Shown piece after piece: positions 1 through 10,137 of a DNA stretch of 64,000 nucleotides. Below the pieces are notes generated by a model. It was not told the origin of the DNA and did no database searches. It saw only the letters and a list, made by a program, of their open reading frames with translations. The stretch is from Intrasporangiaceae bacterium (GTDB lineage: Bacteria > Actinomycetota > Actinomycetes > Actinomycetales > Dermatophilaceae): positions 1 through 64,000 of the forward strand of contig JAJPIW010000028.1 in NCBI GenBank assembly GCA_021324575.1, read 5' to 3'. The position numbers and the translations under genes were made by a program. The first letter of the stretch is position 1. The number at the start of each line of letters is the position of its first letter.

Positions 1-1227
<1,227 letters not shown>

Positions 1228-1269
1228 ACCGCTCGTCACAGCAGGACCGTTCGTCACAGGGAGATCGCG

Positions 1270-2334
1270 GTGAGCCGTAGCAAGCCGACCCTTGCGATGG
1301 TCGGGGGGACCGGCGCCGTCGGTCGCACCGCCCTGGAGCTGCTCCGGCTCCGCGACGACGTGTGGGGTGAGGTCAAGGTCGCCGGCTCGCCCGACGACGC
1401 CGGCCAGGTGGTCCATGCGCGGGGCGAGGACCTCGTCGTGCAGCGGCTCGCCAAGGAGTTCTTCGACGGCGTCGACGTCGCGATGTTCGACCTGCCGCCA
1501 CGGCTGGCGCTCACCTGGGCGCCGGTCGCCGTCGCGGCAGGTGCGGTCGTCATCGACAACAGCACTGACTTCCGGACCACCGACGGGGTGCCGCTCGTCG
1601 CCTCCTCGGTCAACGCGTTCCGGATCGCCGACCGCCCGCACGGGATCGTCGCCAACCCCGGCGCCATCACCCTCACAATCATCGACGCCCTCGGCGTCCT
1701 GCACGCCGGCTGGGGCCTCACCGAGCTGGTGCTCACGACCTTCCAGGCCGCATCCGGGGGTGGCCGGCGGGGGATGGCCCGGCTCTACGACGAGCTCTCG
1801 CTCGTCGGCGGCAACCGGACCCTGGGCCAGATGCCCGGCGACGTCCGACGGCTCGTCGAGCACGAGCTCGGACCCTCGCCGTTCTCCGCTCCGCTGGCCC
1901 TCAACATCATCCCCTTCGTCGGTGCGGCCACCGAGGAGGGCTGGACGAGCGAGGAGGACAAGGTGGTCCTGGAGATCCGCAAGGTCCTCGGCGTGCCGGA
2001 CCTGCCGATGTCGGCGACCTGCGTCCGGGTGCCGGTCGTGACGACCCACTCGGTCTCGGTCCATGCCCGGTTCGAGAAGAGGATCACCGCCGACGACGCC
2101 CGGCAGGCGCTCATGGACGCCGAGTCGGTCGTCGTCCTCGACGACCCCGAGCACGACGAGTACCCCACCCCGACCGACGTCGTGGGCTCGGATCCGCGTT
2201 TCGTCGGGCGGATCCGACAGTCCTCCCGGATGCCGAACGCGGTCGACTTCTTCATCTGCGGGGACAACCTGCGGGCCGGTGGCGCGCTCAACCTGGTCGC
2301 GAACGCCGAGCTGGTCGCCGCATCGCTGAGCTGA
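1270..2334 (+). CDS. Aspartate-semialdehyde dehydrogenase homologue without the catalytic cysteine
   Basis: The 354-residue protein has the Asd fold: GGTGAVG nucleotide loop at residues 12-18, WAPVAVAAGAVVIDNS, ATCVRVPVVTTHS with the conserved His at about 260, and VGRIRQ. Its place after lysC fits Asd, which reduces aspartyl phosphate. The active-site NPNC(S/T)T motif instead reads NPGAIT at residues 129-134, so the nucleophilic Cys is Ala. NLRKGAALN reads NLRAGGALN, and PEVN reads SSVN. The frame is intact and well formed, so this looks like a retained pseudoenzyme or a paralogue with another role rather than decay. A functional asd may lie elsewhere. The GTG start has AGGGAG about 10 bases upstream. 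Confidence 0.85.
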   Translation: MSRSKPTLAMVGGTGAVGRTALELLRLRDDVWGEVKVAGSPDDAGQVVHARGEDLVVQRLAKEFFDGVDVAMFDLPPRLALTWAPVAVAAGAVVIDNSTDFRTTDGVPLVASSVNAFRIADRPHGIVANPGAITLTIIDALGVLHAGWGLTELVLTTFQAASGGGRRGMARLYDELSLVGGNRTLGQMPGDVRRLVEHELGPSPFSAPLALNIIPFVGAATEEGWTSEEDKVVLEIRKVLGVPDLPMSATCVRVPVVTTHSVSVHARFEKRITADDARQALMDAESVVVLDDPEHDEYPTPTDVVGSDPRFVGRIRQSSRMPNAVDFFICGDNLRAGGALNLVANAELVAASLS

Positions 2335-2476
2335 AAGGTCACGGTTGCGATACGCCCCCGGCGTGTTGCACGTGTGATGTGTGTGACTGGTGATGTATTT
2401 GCGCAACGGGCCCAGGGGTAACCAGGCCCGGCAACCGTTCGTTGTACAGCGCATGGTCATCAGGGAGGGTTCGAAC

Positions 2477-3388
2477 ATGTGGTTCCGGCACTGGGACGCG
2501 TGGCGTCGGCGCCGCGCGGAGTCGTACCTCGCGCTCTCGCCCGAGCAGCGCTACCGCAAGCACCAGTGGCGCCAGGTGGCGACCGTCATCACCCTGCCGG
2601 GCGTCCTGCTCGGCACGGCCGGGTTCGCCGCGGCATACGGCACCGGCCTGTTCACCAAGACCCCGCCCGCGCCCTCCTGCGCACCCACCCTGGTCAAGGC
2701 TCCGAGCCGGCACTCCTTCGACCTCGTCGTCCTCAACGCGACCGGTGAGTCCGGGGTGGCCACGACCGTGGGCCGTGAGCTCAAGCGGCGCGCCTTCAAG
2801 GTCACCGACATGTCCAACGCGCCCGAGGACCTCTACATCCGCGACTCCGGGGTCATCTACTACGGCACCAAGACGCTCCAGGACGCCCTCACGGTCCGCA
2901 ACCAGCTGCCGTCGGCGCGCCTGTTCTTCGACGGCCGGACGACCAACACCGTCTCCCTCGTCGTCGGCTCCGGCTTCACCAAGCTGGTCGACCCGCCGGC
3001 GCGGGAGACGCCGCGCCCGAGCCAGATCAAGGTCAACGTCTACAACACGACCTACCGCGCCGGCCTGGCCAAGACCGTCCTCGGCAACCTTGTCGCCCGC
3101 GACTTCAAGCCCGGCAAGATGGGCAACGACCCCGACAAGGTCTACCTGCCGAGCGACGTGGCCCTCATCCGCTACGGCCCCGACGGTGACCTCGCCGCCA
3201 AGCGCCTGGCCGAGCACGTCGCCGGGGCCAAGCTGGTCAAGGTCGACCGCCCCGGGCTCACGCTCGACCTCGTGCTCGGCAACAAGTGGACGGACCTGGT
3301 CCCGTTCGCCGACGTCCCGCCGCTGCCGCCGCTCACCAAGCAGGCTCCCGAGACCGTCGCACTGCCCTGCACGACCGCGAAGAGCTAG
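2477..3388 (+). CDS. Membrane-anchored protein with two LytR C-terminal (LytR_C) domains
   Basis: A 303-residue protein with a short basic cytoplasmic tail, one membrane helix at about residues 35-58 (VATVITLPGVLLGTAGFAAAY), and an outside part with two LytR_C-type repeats. These contain FDLVVLNATGESGVATTVGREL and IKVNVYNTTYRAGLAKTVLG. LytR_C domains occur in cell-wall LCP proteins and in stand-alone envelope proteins of unknown role. No LCP catalytic domain is present. ATG 2477 was chosen over upstream starts because AGGGAGGG lies just before it. It stands alone between asd and pfp. Confidence 0.8.
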   Translation: MWFRHWDAWRRRRAESYLALSPEQRYRKHQWRQVATVITLPGVLLGTAGFAAAYGTGLFTKTPPAPSCAPTLVKAPSRHSFDLVVLNATGESGVATTVGRELKRRAFKVTDMSNAPEDLYIRDSGVIYYGTKTLQDALTVRNQLPSARLFFDGRTTNTVSLVVGSGFTKLVDPPARETPRPSQIKVNVYNTTYRAGLAKTVLGNLVARDFKPGKMGNDPDKVYLPSDVALIRYGPDGDLAAKRLAEHVAGAKLVKVDRPGLTLDLVLGNKWTDLVPFADVPPLPPLTKQAPETVALPCTTAKS

Positions 3389-3493
3389 ACCGAGCCGCCA
3401 CTCGGTCCGTATGCCGGTCCGCTGGCAGCCACGCGCGGCCGACCGGCAGAATGGGGCGAGCATCCCGTCGCCCCATTCCCGGAGGTACGTCCC

Positions 3494-4693
3494 GTGGCCG
3501 TCAAGACCGTTGCCATGCTCACCGCGGGAGGCCTGGCCCCCTGCCTGTCGTCTGCCGTGGGTGGGCTCATCGAGCGCTACACCGAGGTCGCACCGGACGT
3601 GCGGATCATCGCCTACACCAACGGGTATGCCGGGCTGCTGCGCGGTCAGTCGCTCGAGATCACCCCGGAGGTGCGGGCCGGTGCCCACCTGCTCCACCGC
3701 TTCGGTGGCAGCCCGATCGGCAACTCCCGGGTCAAGCTGACCAACGTCAAGGACTGCGTCAGGCGCGGCCTGGTCCAGGAGGGCCAGGACCCGCTGCACG
3801 TGGCCGCCGAGCAGCTGACCACCGACGGGGTCGACGTCCTGCACACGATCGGCGGCGACGACACCAACACGACGGCAGCTGACCTGGCGGCATACCTGCG
3901 GGACAACGACTACGACCTCACCGTTGTCGGCCTCCCCAAGACGATCGACAACGACGTGATCCCGATCCGGCAGAGCCTCGGTGCATGGACCGCGGCCGAG
4001 CAGGGGTCGATCTTCGCCCAGAACATCATCGCCGAGCACTCCTCCAACCCGCGGATGCTCATCATCCACGAGGTCATGGGCCGCAACTGTGGCTGGCTGA
4101 CCGCCGCGACGGCCGCGGAGTACCACCGCTGGGTCGGCGAGCAGGAGTACGTCCCGGGCATCGGCAACGACCAGCGTCGCTGGGACGTGCACGCCGTGTT
4201 CGTCCCGGAGAGCCCGCTCGACATCCCGGCCGAGGCGGCCCGGCTCAAGGCGGTCATGGACGAGATCGGCTGCGTCAACATCTTCCTGTCCGAGGGCGCC
4301 GGCGTCGCCGAGATCGTCGCCCAGCTCGAGGCAGCCGGCGAGGAGGTGCCCCGGGACCCGTTCGGCCACGTCCAGTTGGACAAGGTCAACCCCGGTGCCT
4401 GGTTCGCCAAGCAGTTCGCGGGTCTGCTCGGGGCCGAGAAGACGATGGTGCAGAAGTCGGGCTACTTCTCCCGGTCGGCCGCAAGCAACGCCGCGGACCT
4501 GGCCCTCATCAAGGAGTGCACCGACAAGGCCGTCGAGTCGGCGCTCGCGCACCAGCCGGGCGTCGTCGGCCACGACGAGGAGCGCGGCGACGAGCTGCGG
4601 GCCATCGAGTTCGAACGGATCAAGGGCGGCAAGGCCTTCGACACGTCCGCCCCCTGGTACCAGGACCTGCTGGTCGGCATCGGCCAGGCCTGA
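3494..4693 (+). CDS. pfp: Pyrophosphate-dependent 6-phosphofructokinase
   Basis: Converts fructose 6-phosphate to fructose 1,6-bisphosphate in the cytoplasm. The 399-residue length and the motifs GGDDTN (about residues 119-124) and PKTIDND (about 146-152) are typical of the PPi-dependent family. The second Asp in GGDD and the Lys in PKTID are the residues that favour PPi over ATP. MGRNCGWL and SEGAG sugar-phosphate motifs are present. The start is GTG with CCCGGAGG about 8 bases upstream. Related actinobacterial enzymes are reversible and can serve gluconeogenesis. Donor preference is inferred from motifs. Confidence 0.92.
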   Translation: MAVKTVAMLTAGGLAPCLSSAVGGLIERYTEVAPDVRIIAYTNGYAGLLRGQSLEITPEVRAGAHLLHRFGGSPIGNSRVKLTNVKDCVRRGLVQEGQDPLHVAAEQLTTDGVDVLHTIGGDDTNTTAADLAAYLRDNDYDLTVVGLPKTIDNDVIPIRQSLGAWTAAEQGSIFAQNIIAEHSSNPRMLIIHEVMGRNCGWLTAATAAEYHRWVGEQEYVPGIGNDQRRWDVHAVFVPESPLDIPAEAARLKAVMDEIGCVNIFLSEGAGVAEIVAQLEAAGEEVPRDPFGHVQLDKVNPGAWFAKQFAGLLGAEKTMVQKSGYFSRSAASNAADLALIKECTDKAVESALAHQPGVVGHDEERGDELRAIEFERIKGGKAFDTSAPWYQDLLVGIGQA

Positions 4694-4720
4694 CGCCGGC
4701 GGCAGGCGTCGGGGGGACGG

Positions 4721-5446
4721 ATGGGTGCGTTGCGGCGGTTGCGCGGCCTGCCGCGCTGGCTGGTCGTCGACCTGCCCTGCCGCTTCTACCTGTCGGCCGA
4801 GGACCGGGGCAGTCGCCCGGTCTGGGTCTACTTCGTCGGCTGGCTGACCGTCGTCGCCGGGTGCGTGGTCGGCGGCGCCGTCGCCGGACTGGCGGGCGCG
4901 GGAGCCTTCCTGGACGGGGTGTTCGCCGGGCTCCGGCTCGGCCTGCTGGCCGTTCTCGCCTGGGTCACGTATGCCGTGCTCTTCCTCCTCGTCCTGTGGT
5001 TCCGGGGGGAGTCCCCGGCGGCCGTCCTCAACCGGGACGTGCTCGTGGCCCCGGCGCAGACACGTCGCTCGAGGCACGGGCGGCAGGCCTTGGACGTCGG
5101 GTGGCGCCGACCGGGTGACCACCTCGTCAGCCGGGGCTGGCTCGTCCTGGTCGCCTGCGTCACCGCCGTCACCGGGCTGGTCGCCCTGTGGTCCCACCAA
5201 CAGGCCGTCGACGAGGACCGGGCCCGCGCGATCGCCGACAACGTGGCCGCCTCGGCGGCCGAGGGCGCGGTGCCCGGTGCCGCACCGTCCGGCAGTGGCG
5301 GCTACTGGGCCCTCGCGGACGGAAGCCGGCTCGCGGCATACGGGCTCATCGCCCTGACCGTGCTGAGCCTGCTCTGGTACGTCGTGGAGCGGCGACGGAC
5401 CGGCTCGCCCCGCCGGCCTACTTCGCCAGGCCGGCCACGAGGTTGA
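4721..5446 (+). CDS. Four-helix membrane protein of unknown function
   Basis: A 241-residue protein not recognised beyond membrane topology. Hydrophobic segments lie at about residues 38-66, 70-94, 137-158 and 204-222. The loop between helices 3 and 4 contains DEDRARAIADNVAASAAEG and a Gly/Ser-rich stretch that may be outside the cell. It follows pfp by 27 bp and could share its transcript. Its 3' end overlaps the convergent DUF1345 gene by 29 bp. Confidence 0.72.
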   Translation: MGALRRLRGLPRWLVVDLPCRFYLSAEDRGSRPVWVYFVGWLTVVAGCVVGGAVAGLAGAGAFLDGVFAGLRLGLLAVLAWVTYAVLFLLVLWFRGESPAAVLNRDVLVAPAQTRRSRHGRQALDVGWRRPGDHLVSRGWLVLVACVTAVTGLVALWSHQQAVDEDRARAIADNVAASAAEGAVPGAAPSGSGGYWALADGSRLAAYGLIALTVLSLLWYVVERRRTGSPRRPTSPGRPRG

Positions 5447-6068
5447 TCGTCGCGGCGACGATGACGGTGCCGAAGAGGTAGGACAGCAGGGTGTGCTGCA
5501 GGACGATCTTGCGGATCTCCGCGGTCTTCAGATCCGTGTCGGACACCTGGTACGTCATGCCGAGAGTGAAGGACAGGTAGGCGAAGTCGGAGAACTGCGG
5601 CTCCTTGGCGCCCTGGCCCTCGAAGTCCACGCAGCCGGGCTGGGCGTTGTACCAGTGCCGGGCGTAGCGGACGGTGTAGGTCGTGTGGATGAGCAGCCAG
5701 CCGACGCTCACCGTCACAACGGTGAGGATGGCCTCGAAGACCTTGTTGCCCCCGTCGGACCCGATCAGCATGTAGCCGACCCCGGCCAGGCTGGCGATCG
5801 AGGCGACGACGAGGGCGGCGTCGACGGCCGTGCGCGTGGGGTCCAGGCCGTCGACGAAGGTGTGGGTGGCCCTGGCGTCGATCCGCATGACCACCCAGAG
5901 GAGCGGCACGCAGAAGGCCACGCCCAAAGCCATGAAGCCCACGAGCAGGTGGGCGGCCGTGGTCTCGCCGGCCGGGATGGGGATGAGCAGGCCGGCGACG
6001 ACACCGACGACCGCCGCCACCGCCAACCGGACCGACACTCGCAGATGGTCCCCGCGTCCTCTGAGCAT
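5418..6068 (-). CDS. DUF1345 family membrane protein
   Basis: A 216-residue integral membrane protein with about five helices. The C-terminal half has the DUF1345 signature PQFSDFAYLSFTLGMTYQVSDTDL followed by a helix ending in the last residues; the exact family role is unknown. I chose ATG at 6068 because the upstream ATG at 6101 would leave almost no space to the divergent phospholipase D gene at 6104. Its stop codon lies inside the end of the convergent membrane-protein gene. Confidence 0.8.
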   Translation of the reverse strand: MLRGRGDHLRVSVRLAVAAVVGVVAGLLIPIPAGETTAAHLLVGFMALGVAFCVPLLWVVMRIDARATHTFVDGLDPTRTAVDAALVVASIASLAGVGYMLIGSDGGNKVFEAILTVVTVSVGWLLIHTTYTVRYARHWYNAQPGCVDFEGQGAKEPQFSDFAYLSFTLGMTYQVSDTDLKTAEIRKIVLQHTLLSYLFGTVIVAATINLVAGLAK

Positions 6069-6103
6069 GACCGGAACAGTAGCCGGGGTGACACCATGCA
6101 CTG

Positions 6104-7669
6104 GTGTCCCTCGCCGACTGGTTCCTCACCGCGCCCGAGAGGGACAACCCGCACACCCGGATCGACGACGGGCACCCGGGTGAGGAGGCGTGGAGCACGG
6201 GGAGCTCGGTGCGCCCGATCGTCCACGGTCGGCCGTACTTCGCCGAGCTGCACGAGCGGATCAGCGCGTTGGGGCCCGGCGACCGGCTGTACTTCGCGGA
6301 CTGGCGTGGCGACCCTGACGAACAGCTGACCGACGACCCGTCGAGCACGGTGTCGGCGACCCTCGTGGCGGCTGCCGAGCGGGGCGCCGACGTCCGCGGG
6401 CTGCTGTGGCGCTCGCACTGGCGGCACTTCGGCTACCACTCCGAGAAGGCCCGCTACCTGGGCGAGGACCTGCAGGAGGCCGGCGGGGAGTGCCTGCGGG
6501 ACATGCGGGTCCGGACCTTCGGCGCGCACCACCAGAAGCTCGTCGTCATCCGGTATGCCGCGGACTCCGGCCGCGATGTCGCCTACGTCGGCGGGATCGA
6601 CCTGTGCCACAGCCGGCGTGACGACCTGGCCCACGAGGGTGACCCACAGGTGCTGCCGATCGCCGCGGCATACGGGCCGACTCCGGCCTGGCACGACGTC
6701 CACCTGGCGATCCGGGGACCGGCTGTCCACGATGTCGAGACCACGTTCCGGGAGAGGTGGGAGGACAGCGCGCCGCTCACCGCGAACCCGGCCCGCCGGC
6801 TGTCCAGCCTGCTGCAGCGCGAGGACCAGCGGCCGGACGCGTTGGGCGAACAGGCGCCGCCGCCACCGCCCGCCGGGCCGTGCGCGGTCCAGGTGCTGCG
6901 GACCTACCCGCGGATCCGGCCGATCGGCTTCGACTTCGCCGTGGAGGGCGAGCGCAGCATCGCGCTCGGCAATGCCAAAGCGATCGCCCGGGCCGAGCAG
7001 TTCGTCTACGTCGAGGACCAGTACCTGTGGTCGGAGGAGGTGGGCCGGCACTTCGCCGGGGCGTTGCGGGCCGCGCCGGACCTGCGGCTCGCGGTCGTCC
7101 TGCCGATGGTGCCGGACGAGGAGGGCGTGGCCGAGGTGGTCCAGCTGTACGGCCGGACCCTGGCCCTCGACCTCATCCTGGCCGCCGGCGGTGACCGGGT
7201 CGCGGTGTTCGGCCTGTCCAACCGCGCCGGCCGGCCGATCTACGTCCACTCCAAGGTGTGCATCATCGACGACCGGTGGGCCTCGGTGGGGTCGGACAAC
7301 CTCAACCGGCGATCCTGGTCGAGCGACTCGGAGATCTCCTGCGCGGTGGTCGACGACGGGCCGGTGGACGAGGACCCGTTCCCGGTCGCCCTGCGCCGGG
7401 AGCTGGTGGCCGAACACCTCGGGGTGCCGCCGGACGAGGTGCCGACCGACGGGCCGGCCATCTTCGAGGCGATGGTCGCCAGCGCTGCCGCCCTCGATGC
7501 CTGGTTCGACGACAACGGGCGCGGTGAGCGTCCGCCCGGCCAGCTGCGTCGACTGGCCCGGCCCTCGCTCACGCCCACCCAACGCCGCTGGGCTGCCGTC
7601 CTCTACGACACGGTGTTCGACCCCGACGGGGGCCTTGGCCGCGAGTCGTCGCTCGGACCCGCCGTCTAG
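6104..7669 (+). CDS. Phospholipase D family protein
   Basis: A 521-residue protein with two PLD half-sites. The second is canonical: HSKVCIIDDRW followed by GSDNLNRRS (HxKx4D, about residues 384-400). The first reads HHQKLVVI at about residue 143, with the acidic position shifted, followed by VAYVGGIDLCHSRRDD. No signal peptide is seen, so the enzyme is probably cytoplasmic or membrane-associated. It would hydrolyse or transfer phosphodiester bonds of lipids such as cardiolipin; the substrate is not determined. It is immediately followed by gpgS. Confidence 0.87.
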   Translation: MSLADWFLTAPERDNPHTRIDDGHPGEEAWSTGSSVRPIVHGRPYFAELHERISALGPGDRLYFADWRGDPDEQLTDDPSSTVSATLVAAAERGADVRGLLWRSHWRHFGYHSEKARYLGEDLQEAGGECLRDMRVRTFGAHHQKLVVIRYAADSGRDVAYVGGIDLCHSRRDDLAHEGDPQVLPIAAAYGPTPAWHDVHLAIRGPAVHDVETTFRERWEDSAPLTANPARRLSSLLQREDQRPDALGEQAPPPPPAGPCAVQVLRTYPRIRPIGFDFAVEGERSIALGNAKAIARAEQFVYVEDQYLWSEEVGRHFAGALRAAPDLRLAVVLPMVPDEEGVAEVVQLYGRTLALDLILAAGGDRVAVFGLSNRAGRPIYVHSKVCIIDDRWASVGSDNLNRRSWSSDSEISCAVVDDGPVDEDPFPVALRRELVAEHLGVPPDEVPTDGPAIFEAMVASAAALDAWFDDNGRGERPPGQLRRLARPSLTPTQRRWAAVLYDTVFDPDGGLGRESSLGPAV

Positions 7670-7679
7670 GGTGGATGCC

Positions 7680-8681
7680 GTGACGGGTGGAGCGGTGGCG
7701 CAGCACCCTCCCGCCCGCGGGGGGTACCCCCAGTCGGGACGGTGGAGCGCATCGGCCCTGGTCCCGCTCAAGCGGGGCCGGCGGGTCTCGGTCGTCATCC
7801 CGGCACGTGACGAGGCGGCCACGGTCGGCGGGATCGTCGAGGCGGTGCGTCGGGACCTGGTGTCCGCGGTTCCCCTCATCGACGAGGTCGTCGTCATCGA
7901 CTCGGACTCGGTCGACGACACGTATGCCGTGGCGCTGGCCGCGGGCGCAACCGTCCACCGCGCGCGGGAGATCCGCCCGGACCTGGGGACCCGCAGGGGC
8001 AAGGGCGAAGCGTTGTGGAAGGCCCAGTTCGTCACCTCCGGCGACCTCGTCGTCCACCTCGACTCCGACCTCATCGAATGGGGCACCCACTTCGTCACCG
8101 GCCTGCTGGGACCGTTGCTCACCACCGAGTCGGTCATGCTCGTCAAGGCGGTCTACGACCGGCCGCTCCTCGATGCCTCGGGCCACGAGGTCGAGAGCGG
8201 CGGCCGGGTCACCGAGCTCGTCGCCCGTCCACTCCTGGCTCTGCACTGGCCGGCGCTCGCGGGCATCGTGCAGCCGCTGTCGGGGGAGTGGGCGATCCGG
8301 CGCTCGCTGCTCGAGCAGCTGTCGATGCCGGTCGGCTACGGCGTCGAGATCGCGGCGCTCGTCGATGCGGCCCGCCTCGGCGGACCCGAGGCGGTGGCCC
8401 AGGTCGACCTCGGCCGGCGCGCGCACCGTCACCACCGACACGACACGCTGGGGCCGATGGCGGTCCAGGTCATGGCGGCCTGCGAGGCTCGGCTGGAGGG
8501 TGCGGGGGCCGCCCTGCGCGAGCTCGTCGCGCTGCGCCAGTTCGACCGACTGGCAACGGGATTCGTCCCACGAGAGACCGCGGTCGATGTCCGGGAGCGA
8601 CCGCCGGCGACCAGCATCGAGGGGTATGCCGGTGCGCGGGTCGGGTGCGCGCGGCATACGGGCTCGGGGGTGTCGTCGTGA
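7680..8681 (+). CDS. gpgS: Glucosyl-3-phosphoglycerate synthase
   Basis: A GT-A fold glycosyltransferase (family GT81) that joins glucose from UDP-glucose to 3-phosphoglycerate, the first step to glucosylglycerate and, in mycobacteria, methylglucose lipopolysaccharide. The motif order is VSVVIPARDEAATVGGIV, VVVIDSDSVDDT, then LDSD for metal and nucleotide binding and RRGKGEALWK. The gene overlaps the folP-like gene by GTGA, the same neighbour as in M. tuberculosis (Rv1208/Rv1207). GTG 7680 was preferred, but GTG 7671 is also possible. Codons near the end include two copies of the GTATGCC/GGCATAC heptamer. Confidence 0.9.
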   Translation: MTGGAVAQHPPARGGYPQSGRWSASALVPLKRGRRVSVVIPARDEAATVGGIVEAVRRDLVSAVPLIDEVVVIDSDSVDDTYAVALAAGATVHRAREIRPDLGTRRGKGEALWKAQFVTSGDLVVHLDSDLIEWGTHFVTGLLGPLLTTESVMLVKAVYDRPLLDASGHEVESGGRVTELVARPLLALHWPALAGIVQPLSGEWAIRRSLLEQLSMPVGYGVEIAALVDAARLGGPEAVAQVDLGRRAHRHHRHDTLGPMAVQVMAACEARLEGAGAALRELVALRQFDRLATGFVPRETAVDVRERPPATSIEGYAGARVGCARHTGSGVSS

Positions 8682-9541
8682 GGTTCCGGCTCCGTGACCG
8701 GGTGTACGACGAGAACGCCCGGCTGGTCATGGCCATCATCAACCGGACCCCGGACTCGTTCTATGACAAGGGCCTGACCTGGGATACCGACGCCGCGCAC
8801 CTGCGCGTTCGCGAGGTCGTCGCGCTCGGGGCCGACCTCATCGACATCGGCGGGATCAAGGCCGCACCGGGCGTCGAGATCGGCGTCGCGGAGGAGAAGG
8901 CGCGGGTCGTCGACTTCGTCGCCGCCGTCCGGTCGGAGTTCCCGGACCTGGTGATCAGCGTCGACACCTGGCGGGCCGAGGTGGGCGCCGCCGTGTGCGA
9001 GGCGGGGGTCGACGTGCTCAACGACGCCTGGGGTGGGGCCGATCCCGAGCTGGTCGACGTGGCAGCGCAGTTCGGCGCGGCGATCGTGTGCACCCACACC
9101 GGAGGCGTCACGCCGCGGACCCGGCCGTTCCGGATCGAGTACGACGACGTCGTGGCCAGCGTCCTGCACGACACGCTCGCGTATGCCGAGCGGGCAGTGG
9201 CCGCGGGCGTCGACCCCGAGCGGGTGATCATCGACCCGGCCCATGACTTCGGCAAGAACACGTGGCACTCCCTGGAGGTGACCCGGCGGCTCGGCGAGCT
9301 CACCGCGACGCCGTGGCCGGTGCTCGTGTCGCTGTCCAACAAGGACTTCGTCGGTGAGACGCTGGACCGCCCGGTCGGTGAGCGGCTCACCGGAACCCTT
9401 GCCACGACAGCGATCTCGGCCTGGCTGGGCGCGCACATCTACCGGGTCCACGAGGTGCGCGAGACCCGGGAGGTCCTCGACATGGTGTCCACGATCGCCG
9501 GCCAGCGGCTGCCGTCGGTCACCACGCGGGGCCTGCAGTGA
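8678..9541 (+). CDS. Dihydropteroate synthase family protein, FolP2 type
   Basis: A 287-residue TIM-barrel protein of the DHPS family. Seen motifs are MAIINRTPDSFYDKG, ADLIDIGGIKAAPG, ISVDTWRAEVG and LNDAWGG. Classical DHPS joins p-aminobenzoate to a pterin. Here the usual GGES(T)RPG pterin region reads GGIKAAPG, and the gene sits in an overlapping pair with gpgS. In M. tuberculosis that position holds FolP2, which is reported to lack DHPS activity. A role tied to the gpgS pathway is therefore as likely as folate synthesis. GTG 8678 overlaps the gpgS stop. Confidence 0.85.
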   Translation: MRFRLRDRVYDENARLVMAIINRTPDSFYDKGLTWDTDAAHLRVREVVALGADLIDIGGIKAAPGVEIGVAEEKARVVDFVAAVRSEFPDLVISVDTWRAEVGAAVCEAGVDVLNDAWGGADPELVDVAAQFGAAIVCTHTGGVTPRTRPFRIEYDDVVASVLHDTLAYAERAVAAGVDPERVIIDPAHDFGKNTWHSLEVTRRLGELTATPWPVLVSLSNKDFVGETLDRPVGERLTGTLATTAISAWLGAHIYRVHEVRETREVLDMVSTIAGQRLPSVTTRGLQ

Positions 9542-10137
9542 CGGCGCCGGGCGTGCGGACGGCCGCGGTCTTCGTGCCGTCCTCGCCGATGCTGCTGCCG
9601 GAGTACGTCGGGCTGGCCGATCCGGTCGCCGCGATCCGCCGGCTGGCGGTGCAGGCCATCGCTGACGCGCTGCCGGGTGCCTCCTCCGTCGTCGTCCTCG
9701 CCGACGTTGGGGCGCCGCTCGTCGGCGGCTGGACTGGCGAGCCGCTCGGCGTCCGGATCGGTCGACACCTGCTCGACCTGGCCGGTTGGGACGGCGACGT
9801 GCAGGCCGGCACCAGCCACTACTGGAACGAGACGACTCTGTACCTCGTCGTCGGGGACGGGTCGGCCCGGCGCTCGGTGAGGGCGCCCGGACACCTCGAC
9901 GAGCGAGCCTTCGCGGTCGACGCGGCTCTCTTGCGGGCGCTCGACTCCGCCGACACCGAGGCGTTGCTCGACCTCGACCTGGGTCTGTGTGACGAGCTGA
10001 TGGTGACCGGCGCGACTGCCCTCCGGCTCGCGGCATACGGGCTGAAGGACCGGACCGACCTGGTCGGTGAGGTGCTCTGGGACGGCGACCCGTGGGGCGT
10101 CCAGTACTGGGTCGCACGGTGGCGCTCGATCCGTTGA
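9538..10137 (+). CDS. Class III extradiol dioxygenase-like protein of unknown function
   Basis: A 199-residue protein beginning MTAPGVRTAAVFVPSSPMLLPEY, which resembles the N-terminus of LigB-type class III extradiol dioxygenases. It also has SSVVVLADVGAP, GVRIGRHLLDLAGW and DELMVTGATAL. The usual metal-binding His pair is not obvious, so catalysis is doubtful. It starts with GTG overlapping the folP-like stop (GTGA), so gpgS, folP-like and this gene form one tightly packed operon. Confidence 0.6.
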   Translation: MTAPGVRTAAVFVPSSPMLLPEYVGLADPVAAIRRLAVQAIADALPGASSVVVLADVGAPLVGGWTGEPLGVRIGRHLLDLAGWDGDVQAGTSHYWNETTLYLVVGDGSARRSVRAPGHLDERAFAVDAALLRALDSADTEALLDLDLGLCDELMVTGATALRLAAYGLKDRTDLVGEVLWDGDPWGVQYWVARWRSIR

